Source of the DNA: CAZVYJ01 sp964631565
GTDB taxonomy: Bacteria > Planctomycetota > Phycisphaerae > SM23-33
DNA length: 27,935 nucleotides
Assembly (NCBI GenBank): GCA_964631565.1
Contig: CAZVYJ010000037.1
Location: 1-27,935, forward strand
Reading direction: 5' to 3'
Shown: positions 14,526-23,237 of the stretch, one piece after another
How positions within the stretch are numbered: the stretch's first letter is position 1
How the letters are laid out: each line of letters starts with the position of its first letter
Made by a program: the position numbers and the translations under genes
Notes under the pieces: model-generated
The model's database searches: none
What the model saw: the letters and a program-made list of their open reading frames with translations, nothing else
Told to the model about the DNA's origin: nothing

Positions 14526-14840
14526 ATGAGAATCGAGAAACATCCTATTCTTGAGTTCGACAGAGGCGGCGAGGTTACATTCACGTTTGAAGGCCGGACA
14601 ATGAAAGCCTTTTCGAACGAGACGGTAGCCGCCGCTTTGCAGGCCAACGGAGTGGATATTCTGTCCCGCAGCATCAGGCACGGCAGGGGGCGGGGCTTTT
14701 TCTGCGGCATCGGCAGATGCTGCTCGTGCGACATGATAATCAACGGCGTTCCGAACGTCCGGGCCTGTATTACGCTTGTCAAAAACGGCATGGATGTTCG
14801 CGTTCAGGAAGGGCGAGGCAGTTTCCATGTCGCACAGTGA
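14526..14840 (+). CDS. 2Fe-2S ferredoxin-like subunit of an amino-acid dehydrogenase complex
   Basis: This encodes 104 residues of a Fer2_4-type domain. Cys 60, 65, 68 and 81 (GFFCGIGRCCSCD and RAC) give the 2Fe-2S pattern CX4CX2CX12C, with an extra Cys 66. Homologues are the small subunits of hydrogen cyanide synthase (HcnA), opine oxidases and D-hydroxyproline dehydrogenase, and the N-terminal part of sarcosine oxidase alpha. It should pass electrons within the complex formed with the next two gene products. Its end overlaps the start of the alpha-subunit gene by 14 bases. It is the first gene of the operon; no convincing promoter was found in the 160-bp divergent gap to the SagB-type gene. 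Confidence 0.9.
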   Translation: MRIEKHPILEFDRGGEVTFTFEGRTMKAFSNETVAAALQANGVDILSRSIRHGRGRGFFCGIGRCCSCDMIINGVPNVRACITLVKNGMDVRVQEGRGSFHVAQ

Positions 14841-16719
14841 CGCTATTCACACCGATGTGCTCGTAATAGGCGGGGGTCCGGCGGGGCTTTGTGCCGGCAT
14901 CGAGGCAAGGAAGCTCGGTGTCGAGACGCTCGTCATCGATGACAAGAATCGCCTCGGCGGCCAGCTTATCAAGCAGACGCACATGTTTTTCGGCTCGAAG
15001 AACGAGATGGCCGGCGTCCGCGGCTACGATATCGCGCTGAAACTGATTGAGGAATATCGACAGCTCGGCGGCGGAATGCTTACCGGCACGTTCGCCGTCG
15101 GCATTTATGAAGACGGCATCGTCGGGGCTGTGCGGAACGAAAGCGAGTTCTTGAAGATAATTCCGCGCAAGATAGTCATCGCCACCGGTGCGTATGAAAA
15201 CATGCTGCGATTCCCCAATTGCGACATGCCGGGCGTTTACGGGGCGGGCGGTTTCCAGACGCTCATGAACATCGACGGCGTCCTGCCCGGCAAGAAGGTG
15301 CTAATGGTCGGGGCGGGCAATATCGGCCTGATAGTTTCATACCAGCTCATGCAGGCCGGCGGCGAAGTTGTCGCGATTGTCGAGGCCCGGCACGAAGTAG
15401 GCGGCTACGATGTCCACGCCGCGAAGGTGAAGCGCATGGGCGTGCCGATTCTGCTGTCGCATTCCATCAAGTCGGTTGGCGGCAGGGATCGCGTCGAATA
15501 CGCCACCATCGTCAAGCTCAACCGCTTCAGGGAAGTGCCCGGCTCGGAATTCACCGTCGAGGTTGACACGGTGTGCCTGTCCGTTGGCCTGTCGCCTCTG
15601 GCGGAGCTTGCAGCGACGGCGGGCTGCGAAATGAAATACATCCCGTCGCTCGGCGGGTGGGTTCCGTGGCACGATGAAAGCATGATGACGTCGCGGCCTG
15701 ACGTTTACGTCGCGGGCGACAACAGCGGCATCGAGGAAGCCTCTGCCGCGATGATCCAGGGCCGAATCGCCGGCTGCAACGCCGCTGCCGGCATCCGGGG
15801 CCGCGAAGTCTACAGGGAAATCACCCGCTTCCAGGAGCAGCTTGCGGCGCTGAGAAAAGGGCCGTTCGGCGCCAAGGTGTGGCAGGGCAAGGGCGAGCTT
15901 GTCGGCAGGACTTTCGAGCACGGCAAACTCAAGCCGGCCCCCAAACTGCCGGAGGCTGATTTATCTTTCACCGGCGGCAAGCGAGTCGTTATCGAATGCT
16001 ACCAGAACATTCCGTGCAATCCGTGCATGGAAGCATGCCATTCGGGTGCGATCAAGGTCGGGCCTGATATCGTCGACCTGCCGGTCTACGATGCAGCCGT
16101 CTGCAACGACTGCAAGCAATGCCTGGTGAAATGCCCCGGCCTTGCGATGTTTTATGTGGATATGGACTACAGCGACGCTGCCGCCGAGATTACCATCGCC
16201 TATGAGCTGCTGCCCGTTCCCGGCAAGGGCGAGACATGGTGGGCGGTCGGCCGCAGCGGAGAATTTCTCTGCGAGGCGGAGATTACAAAAGTCGTTTCTG
16301 CGAAAAGCTTCGACAGGAAGCATCTGGTTTCCTTCACGGTCGCCAAAAAGTTCGCCGCGAAGGCCAGGCATATCGTTCCGGTCGGCAAAATCCGCAAGCT
16401 TGAAAAACTGCCTCCCCGCGACGTTGTTGAAGACCCGATTATCTGCCGCTGCGAAGACGTGCGGCAGTCGGAGATAGAGCGGGCCATAGACGCCGGCCAT
16501 CACAGCTTCGAGGAACTCAAGCGGGTTCTGCGGATAGGCATGGGGCCTTGCCAGGGCAAAACCTGCCAGGCGCTCGTGCAGCGGATGTTGTCGGAGAAGC
16601 TGCGTGTGCCGCTCGCCAGGCTCAAGCCCATGACTACGCGAACCCCACTCAAGCCGGTCAGCTTGGAAATAATGTCGCGTGTATTCACCGGTCTTCCGCA
16701 TGAGGACCACAATGGCTAA
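14827..16719 (+). CDS. Iron-sulfur flavoprotein, alpha subunit of proline/hydroxyproline-type dehydrogenase
   Basis: This encodes about 630 residues. It has an FAD-binding GGGPAG at 15-20, a second dinucleotide site at about 160 (MVGAGNIGL), a region with two 4Fe-4S motifs near 395-435 (CNPCMEAC and CNDCKQCLVKC), and a C-terminal BFD-like iron-sulfur motif (CRCEDV then GPCQGKTCQ). This matches the alpha subunits of archaeal dye-linked L-proline dehydrogenase, HcnB and opine oxidases, with the ferredoxin region as an added module. The ATG at 14827 overlaps the preceding gene. It should take electrons from the DadA-like subunit to an acceptor not encoded here. The presence of P5C dehydrogenase two genes on favours proline as substrate. 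Confidence 0.88.
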   Translation: MSHSDAIHTDVLVIGGGPAGLCAGIEARKLGVETLVIDDKNRLGGQLIKQTHMFFGSKNEMAGVRGYDIALKLIEEYRQLGGGMLTGTFAVGIYEDGIVGAVRNESEFLKIIPRKIVIATGAYENMLRFPNCDMPGVYGAGGFQTLMNIDGVLPGKKVLMVGAGNIGLIVSYQLMQAGGEVVAIVEARHEVGGYDVHAAKVKRMGVPILLSHSIKSVGGRDRVEYATIVKLNRFREVPGSEFTVEVDTVCLSVGLSPLAELAATAGCEMKYIPSLGGWVPWHDESMMTSRPDVYVAGDNSGIEEASAAMIQGRIAGCNAAAGIRGREVYREITRFQEQLAALRKGPFGAKVWQGKGELVGRTFEHGKLKPAPKLPEADLSFTGGKRVVIECYQNIPCNPCMEACHSGAIKVGPDIVDLPVYDAAVCNDCKQCLVKCPGLAMFYVDMDYSDAAAEITIAYELLPVPGKGETWWAVGRSGEFLCEAEITKVVSAKSFDRKHLVSFTVAKKFAAKARHIVPVGKIRKLEKLPPRDVVEDPIICRCEDVRQSEIERAIDAGHHSFEELKRVLRIGMGPCQGKTCQALVQRMLSEKLRVPLARLKPMTTRTPLKPVSLEIMSRVFTGLPHEDHNG

Positions 16720-17860
16720 GAAAACCGCGAATGTCGTAATCATAGGCGGCGGGTGCGTCGGTTCCAGCGCGGCGTATCATCTCTGCAAGGCAGGGGTGGA
16801 GGGCGTGGTTCTGGTGGAGCGGGACTTCATGTGCTCCGGCGCTACGGGGCGGTGCGGCGGCGGGATGCGGCAGCAGTGGTCCACGCACGGCAATATCGTG
16901 CTGTCGAAACATGCACTGGCTGCGTTTCGCAATTTCGAATCCGAAGTCGGCCAGGATATAGATTTCGTGCAGGGCGGCTACCTGCTGCCGGCATATACCG
17001 AAGAAATGGTCGAGCAGTTCAGGCAGAATATCGCTCTTCAGAATTCGCTCGGCGTCAACACGCGACTGATCGGACCGGATGAAACCCGCGATATCGTTCC
17101 CCTGTTCAATACCGACGGTATGCTCGCAGCCGCTTACGGGCCGACCGACGGCAAGGCGAATCCGTTCCTGGTTGTCGAGGGATATACGAAACGCGCGAAG
17201 GAGATGGGGGCGGATATCCGCATCAACACGGAAGTGACCGGTTTGAAAACTTCCGCCGGCAGGGTGACCGCCGTGGCGACCACTGACGGAAGGATATCGG
17301 CGAACTGGGTTATAGACGCGGCCGGCGGCTATACCGGCGTAATTGCGGCGATGGCGGGCGTCCATGTTCCCATCAAGCCGTTCCGCCACCAGATATTCGT
17401 CACCGAGCCTCTGAAGCCCTGCCACGACCCGATGGTTATCGACCTGCACCACAATATTTACTTCTCGCAGGCCAGACACGGCGCGTTCCTCATGGGCCAG
17501 ACCGACCACGACGAGTTGCCGGGCTTCAACACGTCGGAACGCTGGCAAAGCTGCGCTGAAATCGCCCGCAAGTTCGTAACATTGATGCCGTCGCTCAGAA
17601 AACTTAACATATTGCGTCAGTGGGCCGGCCTGTATTCCATGACGCCGGACTGTCAGCCTGTTATCGGGCCGACCATGGAATATGCGAATTTCCTTATCGC
17701 CGGCGGGTTCAGCGGGCACGGCTTCATGCTGTCGCCGATAACCGGCAAGCTGCTGAGCGAAATTATCGCCAACGGCAGGACCGTTACGGTGGACATAGCA
17801 GAATACTCCATCGAGCGGTTCAAATCGCAGAATTACTCCGTAGAACAAAACGTTGTCTGA
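16712..17860 (+). CDS. DadA-like FAD amino-acid dehydrogenase, beta (catalytic) subunit, probably proline dehydrogenase
   Basis: This encodes about 382 residues of the D-amino acid oxidase/glycine oxidase fold. GGGCVGSS at 12-19 binds FAD; ERDFMCSGATGRCGGGMRQQW and the C-terminal GGFSGHGFMLSPITGKLL are typical of sarcosine oxidase beta and dye-linked proline dehydrogenase beta subunits. This subunit should carry the substrate site. The start at 16712 overlaps the alpha gene by 8 bases and follows TGAGGA. It is unrelated to the PutA-type barrel proline dehydrogenase. D-hydroxyproline, sarcosine or opines are alternatives, less likely given the P5C genes downstream. Confidence 0.88.
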   Translation: MAKKTANVVIIGGGCVGSSAAYHLCKAGVEGVVLVERDFMCSGATGRCGGGMRQQWSTHGNIVLSKHALAAFRNFESEVGQDIDFVQGGYLLPAYTEEMVEQFRQNIALQNSLGVNTRLIGPDETRDIVPLFNTDGMLAAAYGPTDGKANPFLVVEGYTKRAKEMGADIRINTEVTGLKTSAGRVTAVATTDGRISANWVIDAAGGYTGVIAAMAGVHVPIKPFRHQIFVTEPLKPCHDPMVIDLHHNIYFSQARHGAFLMGQTDHDELPGFNTSERWQSCAEIARKFVTLMPSLRKLNILRQWAGLYSMTPDCQPVIGPTMEYANFLIAGGFSGHGFMLSPITGKLLSEIIANGRTVTVDIAEYSIERFKSQNYSVEQNVV

Positions 17861-17873
17861 CAAGGATAAGAAA

Positions 17874-19505
17874 ATGGCGAACGCATTTTTCAACGTTGAA
17901 AAGCCCGAAAACGAACCCGTGCTTTCCTACGCGCCCGGCACGCCCGAGCGGAAGCAGCTCAAGGCGAAACTCGCGGAGCTGAAAAGCAGGCAAATCGAAA
18001 TTCCGCTGATAATCGGCGGCGAGGAAGTTCGCACGGGCGACACGGCCGACTGTGTCATGCCTCACGACCACAGGCACAAGCTCGGCGTTTATCACAGAGC
18101 CGGCGCAAAGGAAACCGCCGCCGCCATCGAAGCTGCGATGGCAGCCCGGAAGCAATGGGCGGAAATGCCGTGGGAAGACAGGACAGCTATCTTCATGAAG
18201 GTGGCGGAACTGCTGGCCGGGCCTTACCGCATGCTGCTCAACGCCGCGACCATGCTCTGCCAGGACAAGAACGCCTTCCAGGCGGAGATCGACTCGGCCT
18301 GCGAGCTTGTAGACTTCTTCCGGTTCAACTGCTACTTCGCCACGCAGATTTACCGCGACCAGCCTCACTCGCCGCAGGGCTTCTGGAACCGGCTGGAATA
18401 CCGTCCGCTGGAGGGTTTCATATTCGCCGTTACGCCGTTCAATTTTACCTCGATTGCTGGCAACCTGCCCACCGCGCCGGCTATCGTCGGCAACGTGTCT
18501 TTGTGGAAACCCGCCTCGACCACGGTTTACACCGATTATTACCTGATGAAGCTGTTCGCCGAAGCCGGTGTTCCGAAGGGCGTCATCAACTTCATTCCGG
18601 GCAGGTCCAAAGAAATAGGCGACACGGCGATCGCCAGCAGGCATCTGGCCGGTATACATTTCACCGGCTCGACGGACGTATTCCGCGGCATGTGGCGGCA
18701 GGTGGCTGCGAATATCGACAAGTACCGCACGTATCCTCGCATCGTCGGCGAGACCGGCGGCAAGGATTTTATTTTCGTGCACAAGTCGGCCGACGTGCCT
18801 GCGACGGTCACCGCGATGGTGCGAGGCGCGTTCGAATACCAGGGCCAGAAATGCTCGGCGGCGTCGCGAGCCTATGTGCCGGATAATCTCTGGAAAAAGG
18901 TCCGCGAGGGACTCGTTAGTCAGATAAGCGAACTGAAAATGGGCTCGCCGGAAGATTTCACCAATTTCGTGAACGCCGTCATCAGCAAGCAGGCGTTCGA
19001 CGACATTAAGGGCTACATTGATTATGCGAAGAACAGCAGGGATGCGGAAATACTCATCGGCGGCAAGTGCGACGACTCGAAGGGATATTTCATCGAGCCG
19101 ACGGTCATCGTCGCCAAAAAGTCGGACTTCAAAACGATGGTCGAGGAGATATTCGGCCCGGTGCTTACGATCTACGTTTATCCGGCAGACGAATACGAAA
19201 AAACGCTGGAGCTTTGCGACGCCACTTCGCCTTACGCCCTGACCGGCAGCATATTCGCCCGGGATCGTGAGGCGATAAGCCTGGCGACGAAAGTGCTCGT
19301 CAACGCCGCCGGCAACTTCTATATCAACGACAAGCCGACCGGCGCCGTCGTCAACCAGCAGCCCTTCGGAGGCAGCAGGGCGTCCGGTACGAATGACAAG
19401 GCCGGCAGCATGATAAATATCCAGCGATGGCTCTCGCCGAGAACCATAAAAGAAGCTTTTGTTCCGCCAACGGACTACCGATATTCATTTATGGACGAAA
19501 GCTGA
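17874..19505 (+). CDS. pruA: 1-pyrroline-5-carboxylate dehydrogenase (glutamate semialdehyde dehydrogenase), eukaryote-type group
   Basis: This encodes about 543 residues. It aligns from memory along its full length with mitochondrial ALDH4A1: MANAFFNVEKPENEP at the start, TPFNFTSIAGNLPTAP, FTGSTD (263-268), GETGGKD, catalytic Cys 327 in EYQGQKCSAAS, and FGGSRASGTNDK near the end. The product oxidises P5C/glutamate semialdehyde to glutamate with NAD+. The ATG at 17874, preceded by AAGGATAAG, is preferred over an in-frame TTG at 17853. It belongs to the group-1 type rather than to the bacterial PutA type. Confidence 0.96.
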   Translation: MANAFFNVEKPENEPVLSYAPGTPERKQLKAKLAELKSRQIEIPLIIGGEEVRTGDTADCVMPHDHRHKLGVYHRAGAKETAAAIEAAMAARKQWAEMPWEDRTAIFMKVAELLAGPYRMLLNAATMLCQDKNAFQAEIDSACELVDFFRFNCYFATQIYRDQPHSPQGFWNRLEYRPLEGFIFAVTPFNFTSIAGNLPTAPAIVGNVSLWKPASTTVYTDYYLMKLFAEAGVPKGVINFIPGRSKEIGDTAIASRHLAGIHFTGSTDVFRGMWRQVAANIDKYRTYPRIVGETGGKDFIFVHKSADVPATVTAMVRGAFEYQGQKCSAASRAYVPDNLWKKVREGLVSQISELKMGSPEDFTNFVNAVISKQAFDDIKGYIDYAKNSRDAEILIGGKCDDSKGYFIEPTVIVAKKSDFKTMVEEIFGPVLTIYVYPADEYEKTLELCDATSPYALTGSIFARDREAISLATKVLVNAAGNFYINDKPTGAVVNQQPFGGSRASGTNDKAGSMINIQRWLSPRTIKEAFVPPTDYRYSFMDES

Positions 19506-19527
19506 CCCGCAGTTCGGTGGAGACATC

Positions 19528-20334
19528 ATGATAGACTACACGCTTGGCGTTATCGGGGCGGGCAACATGGCCGAAGCTATAGTGCGCGGCATTGTCCGCA
19601 GCAACAGTCTGCCGGCCAAAAGCATCGTCGCTTACGATCCCGTCATAAAGAGACAGCAGGTGCTGGCGATGGAATTCGGCATATCCAGTGCCCGCGACAA
19701 TACTATTCCCGGTTCATGCCCGCACGTTCTGCTGTCGGTCAAGCCGCAGATTGTTCCCGAAGTGCTGGACGAAATCGCCGACGCGGTCAAAGAGGACGCT
19801 ACGGTCATATCCATAGCAGCCGGCATCACCACCGCGTTCATCGACAAGAAGCTCAAAGGCAAGGGGCGGATAGTCCGCGTCATGCCCAACACGCCGATGC
19901 TGGTCGGGGCCGGCATCTCCGGCATAGCGGCCGGTCCGAGAGCCACCGCGGACGACGTTCAGTGGACTCAGAAACTCTTCGCCGCCAGCGGCAAGACGGT
20001 TGTCGTCGAAGAGTCGATGATGGATGCCGTTACCGGCGTATCCGGCACGGGGCCGGCATATCTGTTTTATCTCATCGAGGCGATGACGGAGGCCGGCGTC
20101 GCCGAAGGTCTTGATGAAGATGTGGCCCTGCTGCTGGCGGCCGAGGCATGCATAGGCGCCGGCAAGCTGCTCGAGGAAACGCAGAAAAAACCGCAGGTGC
20201 TCCGCGCACAGGTAACCACGCCCGGGGGCACTACGGAACGGGCGATGGGCATTCTCGATGCCGCAGGCGTGAAGGCGAAATTCGTCGAGGCTGTCCGTGC
20301 CGCCGCACGGCGCAGCAAGGAACTCGGACAATAA
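19528..20334 (+). CDS. proC: Pyrroline-5-carboxylate reductase
   Basis: This encodes 268 residues. The N-terminal Rossmann motif VIGAGNMAEAI, MPNTPMLVGAGISGIA in the middle, and the C-terminal signature VTTPGGTTERAM are all diagnostic for ProC. It reduces P5C to proline with NAD(P)H. The ATG at 19528 follows GGTGGAG; the frame opening at 19459 overlaps pruA and is not needed. Its place at the end of an operon that otherwise oxidises proline is unusual: P5C made by the dehydrogenase could go to glutamate (PruA) or back to proline (ProC). A strong terminator follows. Confidence 0.96.
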   Translation: MIDYTLGVIGAGNMAEAIVRGIVRSNSLPAKSIVAYDPVIKRQQVLAMEFGISSARDNTIPGSCPHVLLSVKPQIVPEVLDEIADAVKEDATVISIAAGITTAFIDKKLKGKGRIVRVMPNTPMLVGAGISGIAAGPRATADDVQWTQKLFAASGKTVVVEESMMDAVTGVSGTGPAYLFYLIEAMTEAGVAEGLDEDVALLLAAEACIGAGKLLEETQKKPQVLRAQVTTPGGTTERAMGILDAAGVKAKFVEAVRAAARRSKELGQ

Positions 20335-20370
20335 CCGGATTCGTCGATTTACGAATCTGCCGACTTTTCG

Positions 20371-20400
20371 AAAACCCGCCGGAGTCATCTGGCGGGTTTT
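20371..20400. terminator. Bidirectional intrinsic terminator
   Basis: AAAACCCGCC at 20371-20380 pairs exactly with GGCGGGTTTT at 20391-20400 across a 10-nt loop, followed on the plus strand by ATTTT. It ends the proline operon. On the minus strand it lies at the end of the phosphatase-family gene, whose stop codon touches it, so it can serve both. Confidence 0.88.
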
Positions 20401-21274
20401 ATTTTGGATCCATGGGTTTGGTGGCGGGAGTTTTTTCCGGTTCGGCTTCTTTCTCGGACTTGTCGTTCCATGTAAGCTTTGCGAAGACGAGGTAATGGTC
20501 TGACGGTTTGTCGTTTTCGAGGACTTCGTAATCCAGCGTTTTGAAATCTTTCGAGTGGAAGATGTAATCGATACGGTATTTCCAGACGCCGCCTTTCCAG
20601 TTCCAGTGCCATGTCGGCTGTTCGTCAGGCTTTTCCGTGATGGCGGCTGAGTCGATAAAATTATGCTTCCGGAGATAGCTCGGCGCCTTGCCGTTGGTAA
20701 GGCTGTTCATGTCTCCGGTTATGATTGTCGGCATTTTGACCTTCAGCTGCCTGCCGAAGTAGACAATTTCATTGGCGCGGATTTTTTCACACCTGTTGTA
20801 TTCCTTGAGGTAATCGACGAAGGTTTCCGCTTTGCCGGGCAGGGTGGGGTACAGGTGCACGTTCATTATCTGGATTTTTTTGCCGCCCGCTGTCGTGCAG
20901 CATATCCATGCGCCGAAATACCCGTGTTTTACGGGCACCCATTTGAGCGAGTCCATCGGATGCTTTGAAAGGAATCCGAATCCGCCGGCCCAGTTCTGCT
21001 TTTTGAACTTCATGTGCTTGTATTTCCGGGCGAGGTTTTTCTTTATATGTTCTGCCGCTTCGGTGGTTGTTTCCTGGAGGCAGACGATATCCGCATCGGC
21101 CTGCGTTATCGACTTGACGACTTCATTCAGGTCGCGGTTGACATAATTGATATTGAACGTGGCGACGATGAATTGAAATTCGCCCTGCGTCGTCGGGGCG
21201 GAGGCAGGAGTTTCGGCGGTCAACGTTCCAGCCAGCACCAGCAGCAATATGCATGTTGTTGTCGCTTTGCCCAT
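20399..21274 (-). CDS. Exported endonuclease/exonuclease/phosphatase-family protein
   Basis: This encodes 291 residues with a signal peptide (about 1-20, ending near TAETPAS). The catalytic fold is of the EEP superfamily: VATFNINY, DIVCLQET, VHLYPTLPG, GDMNSL with the metal-site Asp/Asn, YRIDYIFHS and SDHYLV at the end. Substrates in this family include nucleic acids, phospholipids and sugar phosphates; the sequence does not say which. The C-terminus is a charged Lys/Glu/Pro-rich tail. Secretion suggests a periplasmic or outer role such as nucleic acid scavenging. It lies 34 bp downstream of lpxA on the same strand and may be read from the lpxA promoter. Confidence 0.9.
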   Translation of the reverse strand: MGKATTTCILLLVLAGTLTAETPASAPTTQGEFQFIVATFNINYVNRDLNEVVKSITQADADIVCLQETTTEAAEHIKKNLARKYKHMKFKKQNWAGGFGFLSKHPMDSLKWVPVKHGYFGAWICCTTAGGKKIQIMNVHLYPTLPGKAETFVDYLKEYNRCEKIRANEIVYFGRQLKVKMPTIITGDMNSLTNGKAPSYLRKHNFIDSAAITEKPDEQPTWHWNWKGGVWKYRIDYIFHSKDFKTLDYEVLENDKPSDHYLVFAKLTWNDKSEKEAEPEKTPATKPMDPK

Positions 21275-21308
21275 TTTGTTTTCCTGTCCATTAAGCCGGA
21301 TGTATATC

Positions 21309-22124
21309 TCAGGTTTTGGTCATGCGCAACCTGGCCAGGCCGCGGTTATACGGCGGCTTGGCTGAAATGACTCGTCTGATAAACTCGCGGAATTTGCCGG
21401 CGGCTTCGCCCCAGTCGGTGCAGGAGTCCATTTTTTCCATCGCCTCTTCCCTGGAGAGGCCGCTGCGATAGGTAATGTTGAATGCCTCTTTTATCTGCCG
21501 CCGGTCTTCGTCAGAAATATGTTTCGCCCGGTGCAGGCCTACTGTGTTCAGGCCGACTACCGAGTTTATGTTCGCGATAAGCGTGTACGGCGGTACATGG
21601 GTGCTCATGCCGGAGTGGGCCTGGCTCATCACCATTTCGCCGACCCAGCAGAACTGGTGAACAGCGGTATATGCCGAGAGTATCGCGCCGCGACATGCGG
21701 TGGCATGGCCGGCCAGCACTGTGCTGTTCACGAGAATGACATTGTCTTCGATGATGGCGTTATGCCCGGCATGTGAACAGGCCATCAGGTAGCAGTTGTT
21801 GCCGACCACCGTTTCGGAGCCTTCGCCGGTGCCTCGCGAAAGGGTGACGCCTTCGCGAATGACGTTGTTGTTGCCGATACGAAGGCGGCTGACGGATGCG
21901 CGGTCGAATTTGAAGTCCTGAGGCTCGCCGCCGAGCACCGCGTGGGCGTCTATAAAATTGCCGCTGCCTATAGTCGTATATTTGCGCACAACCACGCCTT
22001 CGCGCAGACAGGTGCCGGGGCCTATTTCAACATCGTTTTCGACGACACAGTATGGGCCTATTTCCACATCGTCTGCGAGTTTCGCCTTGCTGTCGACTAA
22101 GGCTGTGGAATGAATTTTCGACAT
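21309..22124 (-). CDS. lpxA: Acyl-ACP:UDP-N-acetylglucosamine O-acyltransferase
   Basis: This encodes about 271 residues of a left-handed beta-helix with hexapeptide repeats (IGPYCV, IGPGTCL, IGSGNF, IGNNNV). GGEPQDFKF and YTAVHQFCWVG are LpxA signatures, and SHAGH places the presumed catalytic His near residue 121 (His125 in E. coli). It makes the first step of lipid A synthesis, so the cell should have an outer membrane with lipid A-like lipid. Its position apart from lpxB/D/fabZ is notable. The ATG at 22124 is preferred over one 21 bases upstream because GGAG is well placed and the N-terminus matches the family. Confidence 0.93.
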   Translation of the reverse strand: MSKIHSTALVDSKAKLADDVEIGPYCVVENDVEIGPGTCLREGVVVRKYTTIGSGNFIDAHAVLGGEPQDFKFDRASVSRLRIGNNNVIREGVTLSRGTGEGSETVVGNNCYLMACSHAGHNAIIEDNVILVNSTVLAGHATACRGAILSAYTAVHQFCWVGEMVMSQAHSGMSTHVPPYTLIANINSVVGLNTVGLHRAKHISDEDRRQIKEAFNITYRSGLSREEAMEKMDSCTDWGEAAGKFREFIRRVISAKPPYNRGLARLRMTKT

Positions 22125-22145
22125 CGTATGACTCCATTGGTTCAA

Positions 22146-22173
22146 ATATTAATTGTCGGTATTATCCGGACAA
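22146..22173 (-). promoter_or_regulatory. Possible promoter of lpxA
   Basis: On the minus strand TTGTCC (22173-22168) and TAATAT (22151-22146) are spaced by 16 bp, 22 bases before the lpxA start. The match is moderate. Confidence 0.4.
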
Positions 22174-22252
22174 CCACCCGGTTCGCCAAGGGGTAAGTTG
22201 AGCGTTTGCATGGCTGGAAATTCAACTCTGTTATTCGGGCATGGTTTTATTG

Positions 22253-22258
22253 TATAAT
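22253..22258 (+). promoter_or_regulatory. Consensus -10 box upstream of ispA-dxs
   Basis: A perfect TATAAT stands 78 bases before the ispA start in an AT-rich stretch of the divergent lpxA/ispA gap. No good -35 box is seen at the expected distance, so this is tentative. Confidence 0.4.
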
Positions 22259-22335
22259 CGGCCGATTGCTTTATCGCCCGGCTTGGCGGAAAGAAAAAAG
22301 AAAGCGGCCGGGCGAATATTTTCTATTGGCCCGGA

Positions 22336-23232
22336 ATGACAAAGCAGCAAGTCAAAAAGAATCTTGGCGAGCTTCTGGCTGCCTATGCAGGCCTGTGCGA
22401 GCGTGATCTGGATATCTGGCTTCTGGAAGCGGATGTTCCCGATGCCCTTGCGGAAGCTATGCGATACTGTGCACTGGGAGGCGGCAAGCGCCTTCGTCCG
22501 GCCATCGTGTACATGGCCGCGGAAGCGACAGGCGCCGACGCCAACGCCGAAATCGTTCGCCGGTCTGCCGTCGCCGTCGAGCTTATTCACTCCTACAGCC
22601 TCGTGCATGACGACCTGCCGGCGATGGACAACGATACGCTGCGTCGCGGTCAGCCCACCGCGCACGTGAAGTTCGGCGAGGCGATGGCGATACTTGCCGG
22701 TGACGCACTGCTGACGAGGGCGTTCGGCATACTGGCAGAGGCGGACCATCCGATGTCGGCCAGGCTTGTCTCGGAGCTGGCTGCGGCAGCCGGCGCAAAG
22801 GGCATGATTGCAGGGCAGGTTGCTGACATGGGCCTGTGCGATCTGCCGGCCGGCCCGGAGGGCACGCGATATATACACCTGACCAAAACGGCTGCGATTA
22901 TTACCGCCGCGGCTCGTATGGGCGCAATTTGCGGGCAGGCCTCCGCGGAGGAGCTTCAGGCTGTAACCCGCTACGCCATGAATATAGGGTTGTTATTCCA
23001 GATGGTTGACGACCTTCTCGATGTAACAGGAAACGTCGAGCACCTTGGCAAAACGCCCGGCAAGGACGTTTCTACAGGCAAGCGGACTCACGTAGCCGAT
23101 GTCGGCATCGCCCGGAGCATTGCGATGTGCGAAGAATTGACCGACGCGGCTGCCCGAGCAATCAGGCCTCTCGGTAAAAAAGCAGACAAACTTAAAATGC
23201 TGGCGACACTGCTGGCTGAAAGAACGTATTAA
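22336..23232 (+). CDS. ispA: Farnesyl/geranyl diphosphate synthase (polyprenyl synthetase)
   Basis: This encodes 298 residues of the all-helical isoprenyl diphosphate synthase family. The first Asp-rich motif is DDLPAMD (92-98) and the second DDLLD (225-229); GGGKRLRP (48-55) and the Gln-Pro-Thr-Ala helix after the first motif match bacterial IspA. The product condenses isopentenyl units into C10-C15 (perhaps C20) chains for quinones and cell-wall carriers. No strong ribosome site is visible before the ATG at 22336. It is followed after 5 bases by dxs, the common bacterial ispA-dxs pairing. Confidence 0.95.
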   Translation: MTKQQVKKNLGELLAAYAGLCERDLDIWLLEADVPDALAEAMRYCALGGGKRLRPAIVYMAAEATGADANAEIVRRSAVAVELIHSYSLVHDDLPAMDNDTLRRGQPTAHVKFGEAMAILAGDALLTRAFGILAEADHPMSARLVSELAAAAGAKGMIAGQVADMGLCDLPAGPEGTRYIHLTKTAAIITAAARMGAICGQASAEELQAVTRYAMNIGLLFQMVDDLLDVTGNVEHLGKTPGKDVSTGKRTHVADVGIARSIAMCEELTDAAARAIRPLGKKADKLKMLATLLAERTY

Positions 23233-23237
23233 AAGTC

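Noticed and set aside
17853..17873. TTG start for the P5C dehydrogenase
   Set aside because: The ATG at 17874 has a better ribosome site and gives the N-terminus (ANAFFNVE) shared with ALDH4A1-type enzymes.
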